Source: Flavobacterium psychrophilum (GTDB lineage Bacteria; Bacteroidota; Bacteroidia; Flavobacteriales; Flavobacteriaceae). From it: a DNA stretch of 9,319 bases. The position numbers were made by a program, and so were the translations under genes. The first letter of the stretch is position 1. The number at the start of each line of letters is the position of its first letter. The notes under the pieces were generated by a model. The model saw only the letters and a list, made by a program, of their open reading frames with translations. It was not told the DNA's origin and ran no database searches. This document shows, in pieces, positions 1 through 7,920 of the stretch. The stretch spans positions 1 to 9,319 of the forward strand of contig QFQM01000174.1 in the NCBI GenBank assembly GCA_003243255.1, written 5' to 3'.

Positions 1-534
1 GCGCTCTGCAAAAGTCAAAACGTCTCTTGAAAAAAGATCCGCGAACAAATGTTCTTTGAGAAATCTGTCTATCTCCGGACTGAACGCTCCATATCCACTT
101 GTGGGTTTTTCTATCGGGCCGTCTGTTGGCCGTCCACCTAGTTTTGCGAGATTTTTGTAGCCAGCCTCGTACTTGTTTGAGTCAGTGATAAGAGTGGCCT
201 CTTTTCCAATACTATCCTTGATGCCTCTCGACTTTCTTTCGTCAAGCACTTTCATCAGGGTATTAAGTCCTTGTATGCTTCTCGGAAATCCACAGTATGC
301 ATACAGGTGAACCAGGACTTCTTTGCTTTCATTGATGGTAAGTCCAGCATCCAGACCTGCGTCAAGTGCTTGCTTAAGTTTGGTCAAATCACCTTTAGCT
401 GTGAATGCTGATACCAGTACAATTGCTTTTTGTTTCTCGCTAAGAGCGGCAACTGTTTGAGCTTTTGCAGTTGGGCACCACAGTAAAATAAGCCATAGAT
501 AAGTGCCCAGGAAATATGGATTATTTTTGGTCAT
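1..534 (-). CDS. Exported carboxymuconolactone decarboxylase (CMD) family protein, C-terminus beyond the window
   Basis: Reading from an ATG at 534 toward the left edge gives 178 codons with no stop, so the 3' end is missing. Residues 1-26 look like a signal peptide: a hydrophobic run from about 8 to 20, then an Ala-Lys-Ala-Gln cleavage context. Residues 30-100 match the CMD fold as found in secreted Bacteroidota homologues, with a GLDAGLTINE-like segment followed by a Tyr-Ala-Tyr-Cys-Gly-Phe-Pro-Arg core (about 78-85). Such homologues usually carry a second CMD repeat, which would begin where the window ends. Only one Cys is seen in the core, so the AhpD-type CxxC peroxidase centre is absent from the visible part. 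It lies 5 bp after the NTF2-like gene and is the last visible gene of the operon. True decarboxylase activity is not established; the family also covers small-molecule hydrolase and redox-like roles. Confidence 0.85.
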   Translation of the reverse strand, partial: MTKNNPYFLGTYLWLILLWCPTAKAQTVAALSEKQKAIVLVSAFTAKGDLTKLKQALDAGLDAGLTINESKEVLVHLYAYCGFPRSIQGLNTLMKVLDERKSRGIKDSIGKEATLITDSNKYEAGYKNLAKLGGRPTDGPIEKPTSGYGAFSPEIDRFLKEHLFADLFSRDVLTFAER

Positions 535-539
535 GCGTT

Positions 540-1010
540 CTAGTGTTTAATAACATGTGTATCACGAACACTACTGAATGTCAATGCCAGCAACTTCCAG
601 TCTTTCTTTTGTTTTTTGAAAACTTCTGTTACTGTAAACTCTGTGACAACGTCATTGCCGCGAACATTTGCCGTCAATGTAATACGACTCCAGAGAATTG
701 CTGTGTCGTCTATAATTTCAACGGCTACATCCTTTACATCGGCATTCTTGTACCAGATGCTTCCGGTTTTGATGATTTCAAGTTCTTCCTCTTTTTTCCA
801 GGTGCCGCTCATGTGAATAAACTTTGATTCATCATGGAACAGAGGATCAAGTTTGTCCACGTTCTTGTTGGCCATCCATTGCCATTTATCTTTCGACAGC
901 TTAACAAGTTCCTGTTCTTCTTTCGTATAGGTTGTAGCAGTTGTGCTTTGTGCGAAAGATGACAGGTGTGCAATAGTCAAAACGTAAATCGTAAGTATTG
1001 TTTGTTTCAT
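540..1010 (-). CDS. Exported NTF2-like (DUF4440/SnoaL-type) protein
   Basis: This 156-residue protein has a signal peptide at 1-20 (Lys2, hydrophobic stretch, Ser-Phe-Ala-Gln cleavage site). The mature part follows the NTF2-like pattern: an N-terminal helix around 31-60 with WQWMANKNVDKLDPLFHDE, then alternating strands with FIHMSGTW (64-71), VEIIDDTAILWSRI (97-110) and a closing DWKLLALTFSSV (137-148). The placement of Trp, Asp and the closing strand fits DUF4440/SnoaL-like proteins, which form cone-shaped pockets and include isomerases, cyclases and non-enzymatic binders. No catalytic function can be assigned. It follows the alpha/beta hydrolase by 20 bp and precedes the CMD gene by 5 bp, so it is almost certainly co-transcribed and likely acts in the periplasm on the same small molecule. 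Confidence 0.85.
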   Translation of the reverse strand: MKQTILTIYVLTIAHLSSFAQSTTATTYTKEEQELVKLSKDKWQWMANKNVDKLDPLFHDESKFIHMSGTWKKEEELEIIKTGSIWYKNADVKDVAVEIIDDTAILWSRITLTANVRGNDVVTEFTVTEVFKKQKKDWKLLALTFSSVRDTHVIKH

Positions 1011-1030
1011 AGCGTATTCGATAATTATTG

Positions 1031-2116
1031 TTATTTATCTAATTTCTTTTCCTTAAGCCACTTCGACATCAGGCCAGCGACTTCAATATTGTTCAAGTCT
1101 GAAAAAGGAAAATGTGTGTTTCCCTTTAAACCAACTTCAGGGAGGTGAATTACAGTCACATCTCCTCCGTGTTTATTTACAACGTCTCTCCAACGTCTTG
1201 CCATTTCCAGTCGTGCACGCCATCCATCGGCACCCGGATTTGGATCTGGCTTAGAGGGAATATTGTCACCATAATAAATGACAATCGGAATTTCGGTCAA
1301 CTTCATAAAGTCATCCATTGGTTTTCCAACTGCTGTAACAGGTCCTGATGAGCTTTCAATAGGAGATGGAACTTCGCCCTCTGGAAAAATGAAAGCACTT
1401 CCAGGTTCGTATGAGACGATTGCTTTAATCTTACTATTCTTTACTGCTGTGAGCCAACCGAAGCCGCCAGCGTGTGAGTGAGTAACGAGTATGCCTTCTC
1501 CAATTTTGTCAAACAATTTCGAGACTGCATCTGAGTTTACATCGTAATCAAATCCCCCAATGTTCGGTGCCATTTGCCTGAAGTACTGGTTTAGTGCTTC
1601 GGGATCTTTTGAAAACTGCACTCCTGGAAAATAGTTTGGCCAGATACCAATGCGAAATGTTCCGAACCATGTTTGTTCGTCAGGAGTAGGAAGGATTTTA
1701 ACCGAGTCCATACTGCGACTAGCTCTTCCTCTCCGAGGTTGATCAATGATATACACACCAAAGCCTCTTCTCAAAAATATGTTTTGGTAACCTTCTCGAC
1801 CATCGGGAGTTGTTTCCCAGGTTTTGGAAAACTGACCAATGCCATGCCAGAACACGAGCGGAAATTTCTTAGCATTCACAGGGATCTGATAAAACACGTA
1901 AGCATGATCTCCATGAAAAGTTTGTCCTTCAGGAGTGCGCTTTATTGGATCAAATGTTCCTGGATTAGTTTTTACTGAGCCTCCAACTGCAAAGCTTCCC
2001 TGTTTTTGAATGACGAGAGGCTTTTTTTGTGCGTAGCCGAAGCCCGACAACAACACCATTGCTACGATTACAATAAATTTATTTTGCATCTGAGTCTTGA
2101 TAATTTCTACGTTCAT
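1031..2116 (-). CDS. Exported alpha/beta hydrolase (esterase/lipase-like)
   Basis: This is a 361-residue protein with an export signal at about 10-30 ending in Gly-Tyr-Ala-Gln. A second ATG at 2089 (residue 10) would give a more standard signal peptide and could be the real start; the longer start leaves 9 bp after the cupin gene. The alpha/beta-hydrolase fold is clear: an oxyanion His-Gly at 91-92 in LVFWHGIGQ, a strand ending IDQPRRGRA (124-132), and a nucleophile elbow Thr-His-Ser-His-Ala-Gly with Ser214. The acid is probably Glu237 (Tyr-Glu-Pro-Gly) or Asp284 (Tyr-Tyr-Gly-Asp), and the base is His335 in GNTHFPFSD. The family is widespread in secreted hydrolases of unknown substrate. Its fourth position in the operon and export suggest hydrolysis of an ester or lactone in the periplasm. 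Confidence 0.88.
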   Translation of the reverse strand: MNVEIIKTQMQNKFIVIVAMVLLSGFGYAQKKPLVIQKQGSFAVGGSVKTNPGTFDPIKRTPEGQTFHGDHAYVFYQIPVNAKKFPLVFWHGIGQFSKTWETTPDGREGYQNIFLRRGFGVYIIDQPRRGRASRSMDSVKILPTPDEQTWFGTFRIGIWPNYFPGVQFSKDPEALNQYFRQMAPNIGGFDYDVNSDAVSKLFDKIGEGILVTHSHAGGFGWLTAVKNSKIKAIVSYEPGSAFIFPEGEVPSPIESSSGPVTAVGKPMDDFMKLTEIPIVIYYGDNIPSKPDPNPGADGWRARLEMARRWRDVVNKHGGDVTVIHLPEVGLKGNTHFPFSDLNNIEVAGLMSKWLKEKKLDK

Positions 2117-2125
2117 TCAATCGAA

Positions 2126-2593
2126 TTATTTTTTATACTCCTCATCGGTGACTTCATTCAACCAGACAGTTTCACCGAGATGGCGATTTGTGATTGCTAC
2201 TTGTACAAATCCATTATCTACGCTTGCACCATGCCAATGAGGTATGTTTGCCGGACATTTTATCACATCACCCTTGCGAAGTGTCTTTTTACTTTGTCCT
2301 TTTTCCTGGTAGTACCCGACTCCATCAATTACCAAGAGAATTTGACCTCCCGGGTGTAGATGCCATTTCGTTCGTCCACCTGATTCGAAAGTAACGTTGC
2401 CTACCGAAGTAGGATTAAGGATGTCGGCATCCATCAGGTTTTGCAAATAGACCGCGCCTGTGAAATTATTATTGGTGATCTGGTTTCCTTTTGGAAATAT
2501 ACTATTCAGCTTGGGTCGCTTGTTGTCCGATTTCTCCTGAGCACAGGAGATGATTACTAAACAAGAGAACAGTAGTGCTAACATACTTCTCAT
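2126..2593 (-). CDS. Cupin-domain lipoprotein
   Basis: A single cupin barrel follows a lipoprotein signal. An upstream ATG at 2617 would overlap the preceding gene by 20 bp and add eight residues; the ATG at 2593 leaves a 4-bp gap and puts Met-Arg directly before the hydrophobic segment, so it is preferred. In numbering from the longer start, the lipobox is Val-Ile-Ile-Ser-Cys with Cys25. Cupin motif 1 is around 80-100 (His86-x-His88, then Gln92 where many cupins have Glu, then a Gly). Motif 2 is around 116-130 with GDVIKCPANIPHWHG (His127, His129). This pattern suggests a mononuclear metal site with ligands His86, His88, His127 and possibly Gln92. Cupins of this kind often accompany CMD proteins, and here both genes share one operon. 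The enzymatic role is unknown; it may be an oxygenase, an isomerase or a binding protein anchored in the membrane. Confidence 0.87.
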   Translation of the reverse strand: MRSMLALLFSCLVIISCAQEKSDNKRPKLNSIFPKGNQITNNNFTGAVYLQNLMDADILNPTSVGNVTFESGGRTKWHLHPGGQILLVIDGVGYYQEKGQSKKTLRKGDVIKCPANIPHWHGASVDNGFVQVAITNRHLGETVWLNEVTDEEYKK

Positions 2594-2597
2594 AGTT

Positions 2598-3668
2598 CTA
2601 CTTGGGTTGGTCGGCATTTAAGTTCTTATTAAAGAAGTCTGTTAGTTTGGAGACAGCGTTGTTTACATATTCAGGCTTCCAATAGCTTTGAATATGTGTC
2701 GCTCCATCAAGTACAAACATCTCTTTACTTTTTGTATTTGTTGCTTTCGGAAATGCCTCATCGGTCATGTACTTCGTATCGGCTTTGCTTCCGACAATCA
2801 TTAGTAACGGTTGATTGATTAAATCCATGTTTGTTGCTGCATCCCACGTCATCAAGTCAAGTAAGCTGCTCATTGTATAAAGAAAAGTTGAATTCGGATG
2901 AGCATGAGTCCTGTAGTAATATTGATATCCTTCGCGGTATAGGTCAGTGGGAGTTTTAGCAATTTCTTCATTAGTTATACTTGCCACTCCAGCGTAGGTG
3001 ATTTTGCCACCTGATGTTTCTTGAGCACGTGCATCCGAAGCTTTTTGCAAACGCTCCTGAATGGTTGCAACTTGGGAACTCTGAAACCCATCGCGTCTTA
3101 CCTCGCCTGAGTTGAACATGCTCAAGGTTGAGACTGCTTTAAACCTTTTATCAGATTGTGCTGCTTTCAAGGTATATCCACCGCCACCACAAATTCCTAA
3201 TACGCCAAGACGATTTGGATCAACCCCTGTATATCCTGAAATAAAATCGGCCATTCCTCGGATGTCATCAATTCTATATGCGGGTTTATCCGTATGACGC
3301 GGCTCTCCGCCACTCGCTCCTTGATATGCTGCATCCGCTGCGATAGTTATAAATCCTGCTTCTGCCAAACGCTGGGCGTAAAGGCCAGCAGCCTGTTCTT
3401 TCACGCCACCGTTAGGGTGAGCTACTACAACAGCCGGATATTTTTTTGACTCATTGAAATCTGTTGGAGTATAAACATTGGCAGCAATGTCAATTCCATT
3501 CAACTTATAGGTCACTGGATGGATGTTCACTTTACCCTTTACGTTCTCGGTAATTGCTCCATCATAAACTAATGTGTACGGATTTTGAGGACGATGCTTC
3601 TGAATAGTTTGTGCGTTGACAAAAGTTAGTGTCGTCATTGCTATAATTATTAACTGTATTTGTTTCAT
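2598..3668 (-). CDS. Exported dienelactone-hydrolase-like alpha/beta hydrolase with Cys nucleophile
   Basis: The frame is open from a GTG at 3701 that overlaps the upstream stop, but the ATG at 3668 begins directly with a signal peptide (Met-Lys-Gln-Ile-Gln, hydrophobic run, Val-Asn-Ala-Gln) and is chosen, giving 356 residues. From this ATG the core has a VVVAHPNGG oxyanion segment (about 80-88), a TIAADAAYQGASGGEP loop (about 108-123), and an elbow Gly-Ile-Cys-Gly-Gly-Gly-Gly with Cys160 at the nucleophile position. The probable acid is Asp297 (Gly-Ser-Lys-Ala-Asp) and the base His325 (Gly-Ala-Thr-His). Cys at the elbow is typical of dienelactone hydrolases and is also seen in the YcjY-like branch of alpha/beta hydrolases. 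It is the second gene of the operon and probably cleaves a lactone or activated ester in the periplasm. The exact substrate is unknown. Confidence 0.87.
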   Translation of the reverse strand: MKQIQLIIIAMTTLTFVNAQTIQKHRPQNPYTLVYDGAITENVKGKVNIHPVTYKLNGIDIAANVYTPTDFNESKKYPAVVVAHPNGGVKEQAAGLYAQRLAEAGFITIAADAAYQGASGGEPRHTDKPAYRIDDIRGMADFISGYTGVDPNRLGVLGICGGGGYTLKAAQSDKRFKAVSTLSMFNSGEVRRDGFQSSQVATIQERLQKASDARAQETSGGKITYAGVASITNEEIAKTPTDLYREGYQYYYRTHAHPNSTFLYTMSSLLDLMTWDAATNMDLINQPLLMIVGSKADTKYMTDEAFPKATNTKSKEMFVLDGATHIQSYWKPEYVNNAVSKLTDFFNKNLNADQPK

Positions 3669-3700
3669 GTTTTCTGCTTTCAAGATTTGTAAGTATTTCA

Positions 3701-4708
<1,008 letters not shown>

Positions 4709-4763
4709 CTAATTACTATGCAAAGGTGTTATCATTTTACGGCCACGGGCTTATACGGATTAC

Positions 4764-4777
4764 TGGTTTACCTACCA
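4764..4777. promoter_or_regulatory. Possible operator half-sites in the divergent control region
   Basis: TGGT and ACCA form an inverted repeat separated by 6 bp, about midway between the two divergent start codons. An ACTGG motif here (4762-4766) recurs at 4803-4807, 41 bp away, roughly four helical turns and on the same face. Spaced direct repeats of this sort are the usual target form of AraC-family dimers. The motifs are short, so this is a candidate only. Confidence 0.25.
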
Positions 4778-4825
4778 ATTTCACTGATTTGAGGGGGTAA
4801 ACACTGGAATCCGGTTGGGAAGCCA

Positions 4826-4833
4826 TAATTTTG
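4826..4833 (+). promoter_or_regulatory. Bacteroidota-type -7 promoter element for the AraC-family gene
   Basis: TAATTTTG is an exact match to the Bacteroidota -7 consensus TAnnTTTG and lies 19 bp before the ATG at 4853, implying a leader of about a dozen bases. An upstream -33 TTTG is not clear; CTGG at 4804-4807, 18 bp upstream, is the best candidate. There is no Shine-Dalgarno sequence, as usual in this phylum. Confidence 0.5.
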
Positions 4834-4852
4834 AATAGAAATCGAAAGCGAT

Positions 4853-5749
4853 ATGGACGAGATATTGAAGTTTGAGACGATCAGTCAGTACAACGCATTC
4901 AACAGAAATCCCACGTTACACCCGCTGGTTAGCGTTGTCGATTTGTCAAAAGCAGCACCCCGCCAGCTTAGACGGATGAGCTACGGCTTTTATGTCGTGT
5001 TCCTGAAAGAGATAAAGTGTGGCGACCTTAAATACGGAATCAGCAACTACGACTACGAAGAAGGGACACTTGTTTTCTTGGCGCCTGGTCAGGTGATCGG
5101 TTCTGCTGGAGACGAATTTTACCAACCTCAAGGACTTGCATTGGTCTTTCATGCTGATTTCATTCACGGGACTTCGCTCGGACGACACATCAGTGATTAT
5201 ACTTTTTTCTCGTACATAACCAACGAAGCTCTTCACTTGTCAGAACGCGAAAGGCAAATCATTCTGGATTGCTTTTCTAAAATTAGATACGAGCTTGAGC
5301 ACGCGGTTGATAAACATAGCAAGACATTGATCGCGTCAAACATCGAACTATTTCTGAACTACTGCGTTCGGTTTTATGATCGCCAGTTCATAACTCGCGA
5401 CAATGTGAATAAAGGAATCCTCGAACGTTTTGAATCACTGTTGAATGATTTCTTTGCGTCGGATAAACCTCAAGAAGTTGGACTACCATCAGTCGCATAC
5501 TGTGCAAATGAACTGAACCTTTCAGCTAATTATTTTGGTGATCTTATTAGAAAGGAGACTGGTAAGTCAGCCAACGAATATATTCATTTGAAACTTATTG
5601 ATGCCGCAAAAGCGAAGATCTTCGATGCCAACAAGTCAGTTAGTGAAATTGCTTACGAACTTGGTTTCAAATATCCTCAACACTTTACCCGGGTGTTTAA
5701 GCAACATACGGGAGTTACCCCGTTAGAGTACCGGACTTCGATGAATTGA
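4853..5749 (+). CDS. AraC-family transcriptional regulator
   Basis: This 298-residue protein has an N-terminal sensory domain (about 15-170) with a cupin-like beta pattern including YEEGTLVFLAPGQVI (68-82). A C-terminal AraC/XylS DNA-binding domain spans about 190-295. The first helix-turn-helix is around 213-234 (VAYCANELNLSANYFGDLIRK) and the second around 263-284 (VSEIAYELGFKYPQHFTRVFK), ending in the family signature HTGVTPLEYR. It is divergent from the six-gene operon across a 168-bp region, the standard arrangement for a local regulator. It probably activates the aldo/keto reductase operon in response to a small molecule and may control its own expression. The ATG was chosen because of the TAATTTTG element 19 bp upstream. 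Confidence 0.93.
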   Translation: MDEILKFETISQYNAFNRNPTLHPLVSVVDLSKAAPRQLRRMSYGFYVVFLKEIKCGDLKYGISNYDYEEGTLVFLAPGQVIGSAGDEFYQPQGLALVFHADFIHGTSLGRHISDYTFFSYITNEALHLSERERQIILDCFSKIRYELEHAVDKHSKTLIASNIELFLNYCVRFYDRQFITRDNVNKGILERFESLLNDFFASDKPQEVGLPSVAYCANELNLSANYFGDLIRKETGKSANEYIHLKLIDAAKAKIFDANKSVSEIAYELGFKYPQHFTRVFKQHTGVTPLEYRTSMN

Positions 5750-5772
5750 TTGTGTTTGTTCATCACCAAAGC

Positions 5773-5818
5773 ACGTTAGCGTAAATGAATTTAACGTTTA
5801 CTTTAACGAACCTAAACG
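5773..5818. repeat. Cluster of AACG motifs and overlapping inverted repeats
   Basis: Within 46 bp there are two direct copies of TTTAACG (5790-5796 and 5802-5808) and a related TAAACG (5813-5818). Alternative short hairpins are possible: ACGTTA with TAACGT (5773-5778 and 5792-5797), GTAAA with TTTAC (5781-5785 and 5797-5801), and CGTTTA with TAAACG (5795-5800 and 5813-5818). It lies between the convergent ends of the AraC gene and the 5892-6572 gene. It could be a bidirectional terminator, although no U-run follows, or a protein-binding cluster. Confidence 0.4.
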
Positions 5819-5844
5819 ATTGTGTAAGATTCTAAATGATTTTG

Positions 5845-5858
5845 AATGAAGCTTCATT
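5845..5858. repeat. Perfect 14-bp palindrome
   Basis: AATGAAGCTTCATT is identical to its reverse complement and has no spacer, so it suits a dimeric protein site better than a classic terminator loop. It sits 33 bp from the stop of the membrane protein gene in the convergent intergenic region. The function is unknown. Confidence 0.45.
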
Positions 5859-5891
5859 GATCTGACTCATATACTTAGACAGGGCAAACGG

Positions 5892-6572
5892 TTAAAGCTC
5901 CATATGGATGTCATCCAGATACTCACTCAGTACATTTAAGTCGTTGTACTTTGTTAACATGGTATCCCTGGTATTCACTATCATGGGAGCAATAATGGAA
6001 ATGGCTGCAATCAGAATGAACCCTCCCGCAAAAAAAGCGAGAAGATATTGAAAATGATCCTTAAAAAGGTCAAATGTTTTATCGATAAAAATATACCAGA
6101 TCGGAGTGAATAGTATTCCGAAGGTCGTTGCACCAATGATGTAAGGAATGCGCTCACTTTTTGCTTTGCTTTTCACTAGATCGGACACTTGTTTTACCTG
6201 ATCTTTATTTCTAATCTCTAGCTTCAATAACTTCTTTTTCAGCTTTGATTTGACCATTCTTCTATATTTTTTGTCTGACCACGAGAATATTGATATGGAC
6301 ATTTTAGGGAAGATTTTCTTTATCGCTCGCGCATTTAAATATTGAATGGCCATCCCTATCGGTAAAAATCCGATGGCCCATCCCATGAGCCAACTGAAAA
6401 AATACCATTCATGAGAACTAAAGAAGTTGATGTTAACGAGTAGGTACACAGGGGAAAATATATATATTAAAAAGAACCCCAGAAGGAGCCGCCTCCAAAA
6501 GGGCTTGTAGCGGGATAAAATTGTTTTCAATTTCAATTCACTGTTGTAATAATCAATTACTTCCTGTGTCAT
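5892..6572 (-). CDS. Hypothetical four-helix membrane protein
   Basis: I do not recognise this 226-residue protein. It has two pairs of predicted membrane helices: about 29-49 and 56-78, then 143-163 and 175-199. Between them lies a strongly basic, Lys-rich soluble stretch (81-141, with a run such as KSKLKKKLLKLEIRNK) that probably faces the cytoplasm. The C-terminus is short and acidic (YLDDIHMEL). The gene is visibly richer in AT than the operon to its left. It is separated by 108 bp from the 75-residue gene upstream, so it may have its own promoter, though none is evident. Nothing supports a transport or enzyme function; the symmetric two-plus-two helix plan is the only structural clue. 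Confidence 0.75.
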   Translation of the reverse strand: MTQEVIDYYNSELKLKTILSRYKPFWRRLLLGFFLIYIFSPVYLLVNINFFSSHEWYFFSWLMGWAIGFLPIGMAIQYLNARAIKKIFPKMSISIFSWSDKKYRRMVKSKLKKKLLKLEIRNKDQVKQVSDLVKSKAKSERIPYIIGATTFGILFTPIWYIFIDKTFDLFKDHFQYLLAFFAGGFILIAAISIIAPMIVNTRDTMLTKYNDLNVLSEYLDDIHMEL

Positions 6573-6680
6573 TATGAATCATTTGTGTTTTTAGGACAAT
6601 GCCTCTTAAGTCAGTGGCAATGGGATATGAATGTTTGCTATTGATTTTAAATTGAGCGGGGGGACGTGCAGAATGCGATG

Positions 6681-6908
6681 TTAATTAAGGTGAGTGTACT
6701 TTTTGGTTTTTATGATTTTAATAATCCGGTTCTTCTGTTCACGCTCTTCCTCCATCAGCTTGATAAGTTGCTGGTCATCTTCATTTGTCCGATGGATTCT
6801 GCGCCACTTTTTACTGTAATGGAATGCAACCAGTAAAGTGCCGCATAAGATCAATGCGATCAAAATCACGAATGCGATAATGAGGATCTGGTAGGTGATA
6901 GTTTCCAT
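6681..6908 (-). CDS. Small single-helix membrane protein, resembling a histidine-kinase N-terminal stub
   Basis: This 75-residue protein has one membrane helix at about 7-30, followed by a basic stop-transfer segment (HYSKKWRRIHR, 30-40) and a charged helix with coiled-coil character (DDQQLIKLMEEEREQKNRIIKIIK, quoted here as residues 44-67). Its start overlaps the end of the seven-helix gene by 43 bp, which suggests translational coupling. The layout of helix, basic patch and short coiled coil is what begins many Bacteroidota HisKA_3-type sensor kinases, but the protein stops before any phospho-acceptor His or ATPase domain, and the 108 bp after its stop show no kinase-like remnant. It may be a genuine small partner of the seven-helix protein or a truncated kinase. 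No other start is available before the membrane segment. Confidence 0.65.
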   Translation of the reverse strand: METITYQILIIAFVILIALILCGTLLVAFHYSKKWRRIHRTNEDDQQLIKLMEEEREQKNRIIKIIKTKKYTHLN

Positions 6909-7501
6909 AGTGCAAATCCATAAAAGAGATTTGATAAAGCGTTAATAATAGTATGAACATCAGAAAGGAATAAAAGCAGCTCTTTGTTCATAGTTGGCGA
7001 GACCACAAGAAAATAGATAAGGGTAGCCAGATGATAGAAAAGCATGACACCTAAGATGGAATACAACCAGGGTTCAATCAGTTGCCCTTTTGCGACATTG
7101 TAAACGATCAGAGATATGCCTGATATAACAATCAGGTTTTTGAAAGCAAATGTCATATTAAAGAAGGTATTTCCTTTGGTGAGGAATTCGATAAGAAATA
7201 ATGCGAATAAGGTAATGGAAATGACCAGGAATAGGCCTTTTGGAATACTTCCCTCGTACACGTAAGAAATGAGCCGTAATAAAATGAGCCCTTCTGCCAC
7301 AATACCCATATTTAAAACCATCATATTGTTATGGTAGTAGATACGGGAAAGGGTGGCTAAAATTTCAATGGCAAGGGAAGTAATGAAAAGTACAGATAAG
7401 GTGGTAGTGGGTCGATCCAATTTTTTTGTAAGCAGGTAAGTACCCACTCCGGCAGGGATAGATACGATATAAGCCAACGCCATTACCACCTTAAGAGTCA
7501 T
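6866..7501 (-). CDS. Seven-helix integral membrane protein, unknown function
   Basis: The frame is open from an ATG at 7555, but that start overlaps the lipoprotein gene by 47 bp and adds a polar, non-membrane stretch. The ATG at 7501 lies 7 bp after the lipoprotein stop and begins directly at the first helix, so it is preferred (211 residues). About seven hydrophobic helices are seen, near 5-24, 34-55, 61-79, 89-107, 118-136, 146-168 and 182-200. Short charged loops (LTKKLDRP, YVYEGSIPKG) separate several of them. There is no recognisable catalytic or transport motif. Proteins of this plan in Bacteroidota often sit before a sensor histidine kinase gene, which fits the stub-like gene that follows, so a sensory role is possible. 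That is inference from gene order. Confidence 0.75.
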   Translation of the reverse strand: MTLKVVMALAYIVSIPAGVGTYLLTKKLDRPTTTLSVLFITSLAIEILATLSRIYYHNNMMVLNMGIVAEGLILLRLISYVYEGSIPKGLFLVISITLFALFLIEFLTKGNTFFNMTFAFKNLIVISGISLIVYNVAKGQLIEPWLYSILGVMLFYHLATLIYFLVVSPTMNKELLLFLSDVHTIINALSNLFYGFALWKLSPTRSSLSHS

Positions 7502-7508
7502 ATCGTCT

Positions 7509-7910
7509 TTAGTTACCGTCCTCGCAATAAGGAGGGCATGGCTGCCCGAACTCATACACGGTACCGTTTGGGATGGTATTACCTGCTTTATCCGTAGGGG
7601 TAAGTATCATTACTTTACTCCCTTCTGCATTAAGGCCGATGTAAATGCGGATACCGGTAGCTCCAGGTGTCTCTAGTACTTTCTTATAACTTTCCGCGCT
7701 GAAGTAATAACCGCGCAGATCTTCAGGGTATTTGCTGGCAAAGGACTTCGCCCAGGTCATCGCTTCCTTATCGGATACTTGCTTCCCGGCGTCCGGGTTA
7801 AACTGCACTTGCGTGATGGCTGATTTCTCTGTCGTTGATTCTGTTTTTTTGTCGGGTGAGCATCCGAACAGAAGAAGTAGTGCTGCCAGTGAGGAGAAAA
7901 TAATTTTCAT
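7509..7910 (-). CDS. Small lipoprotein with C-terminal CPPYC motif
   Basis: This 133-residue protein has a clear lipoprotein signal (Leu-Leu-Phe-Gly-Cys, Cys17) and a Ser/Thr/Lys-rich tether to about residue 40. A compact domain follows: an EAMTWAKSFASKYPEDLRGYYFSAESYKKVLE segment (within about 48-80), then GIRIYIGLNAEGSKVMILTP, and a C-terminal YEFGQPCPPYCEDGN. The paired cysteines in Cys-Pro-Pro-Tyr-Cys could form a disulphide or bind a metal or cofactor. I do not know a function for this family. It is the first gene of a tight set with the seven-helix protein 7 bp downstream, so it may be an envelope-side partner or ligand sensor for that protein. Confidence 0.8.
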   Translation of the reverse strand: MKIIFSSLAALLLLFGCSPDKKTESTTEKSAITQVQFNPDAGKQVSDKEAMTWAKSFASKYPEDLRGYYFSAESYKKVLETPGATGIRIYIGLNAEGSKVMILTPTDKAGNTIPNGTVYEFGQPCPPYCEDGN

Positions 7911-7920
7911 AAATGTATAG

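Noticed and set aside
516..827. Plus-strand reading frame of about 100 codons
   Set aside because: Lies antisense to the NTF2-like gene; Cys-rich, low-complexity translation without domain logic.
1673..1978. Plus-strand reading frame inside the alpha/beta hydrolase gene
   Set aside because: Antisense to a well-supported gene with clear catalytic motifs; no recognisable protein features.
2006..2359. Plus-strand frame spanning the hydrolase/cupin junction
   Set aside because: Antisense to two genes with intact motifs; Cys- and aromatic-rich shadow translation.
4946..5236. Minus-strand frame inside the AraC-family gene
   Set aside because: Shadow of a complete regulator with both HTH motifs in the plus-strand frame.
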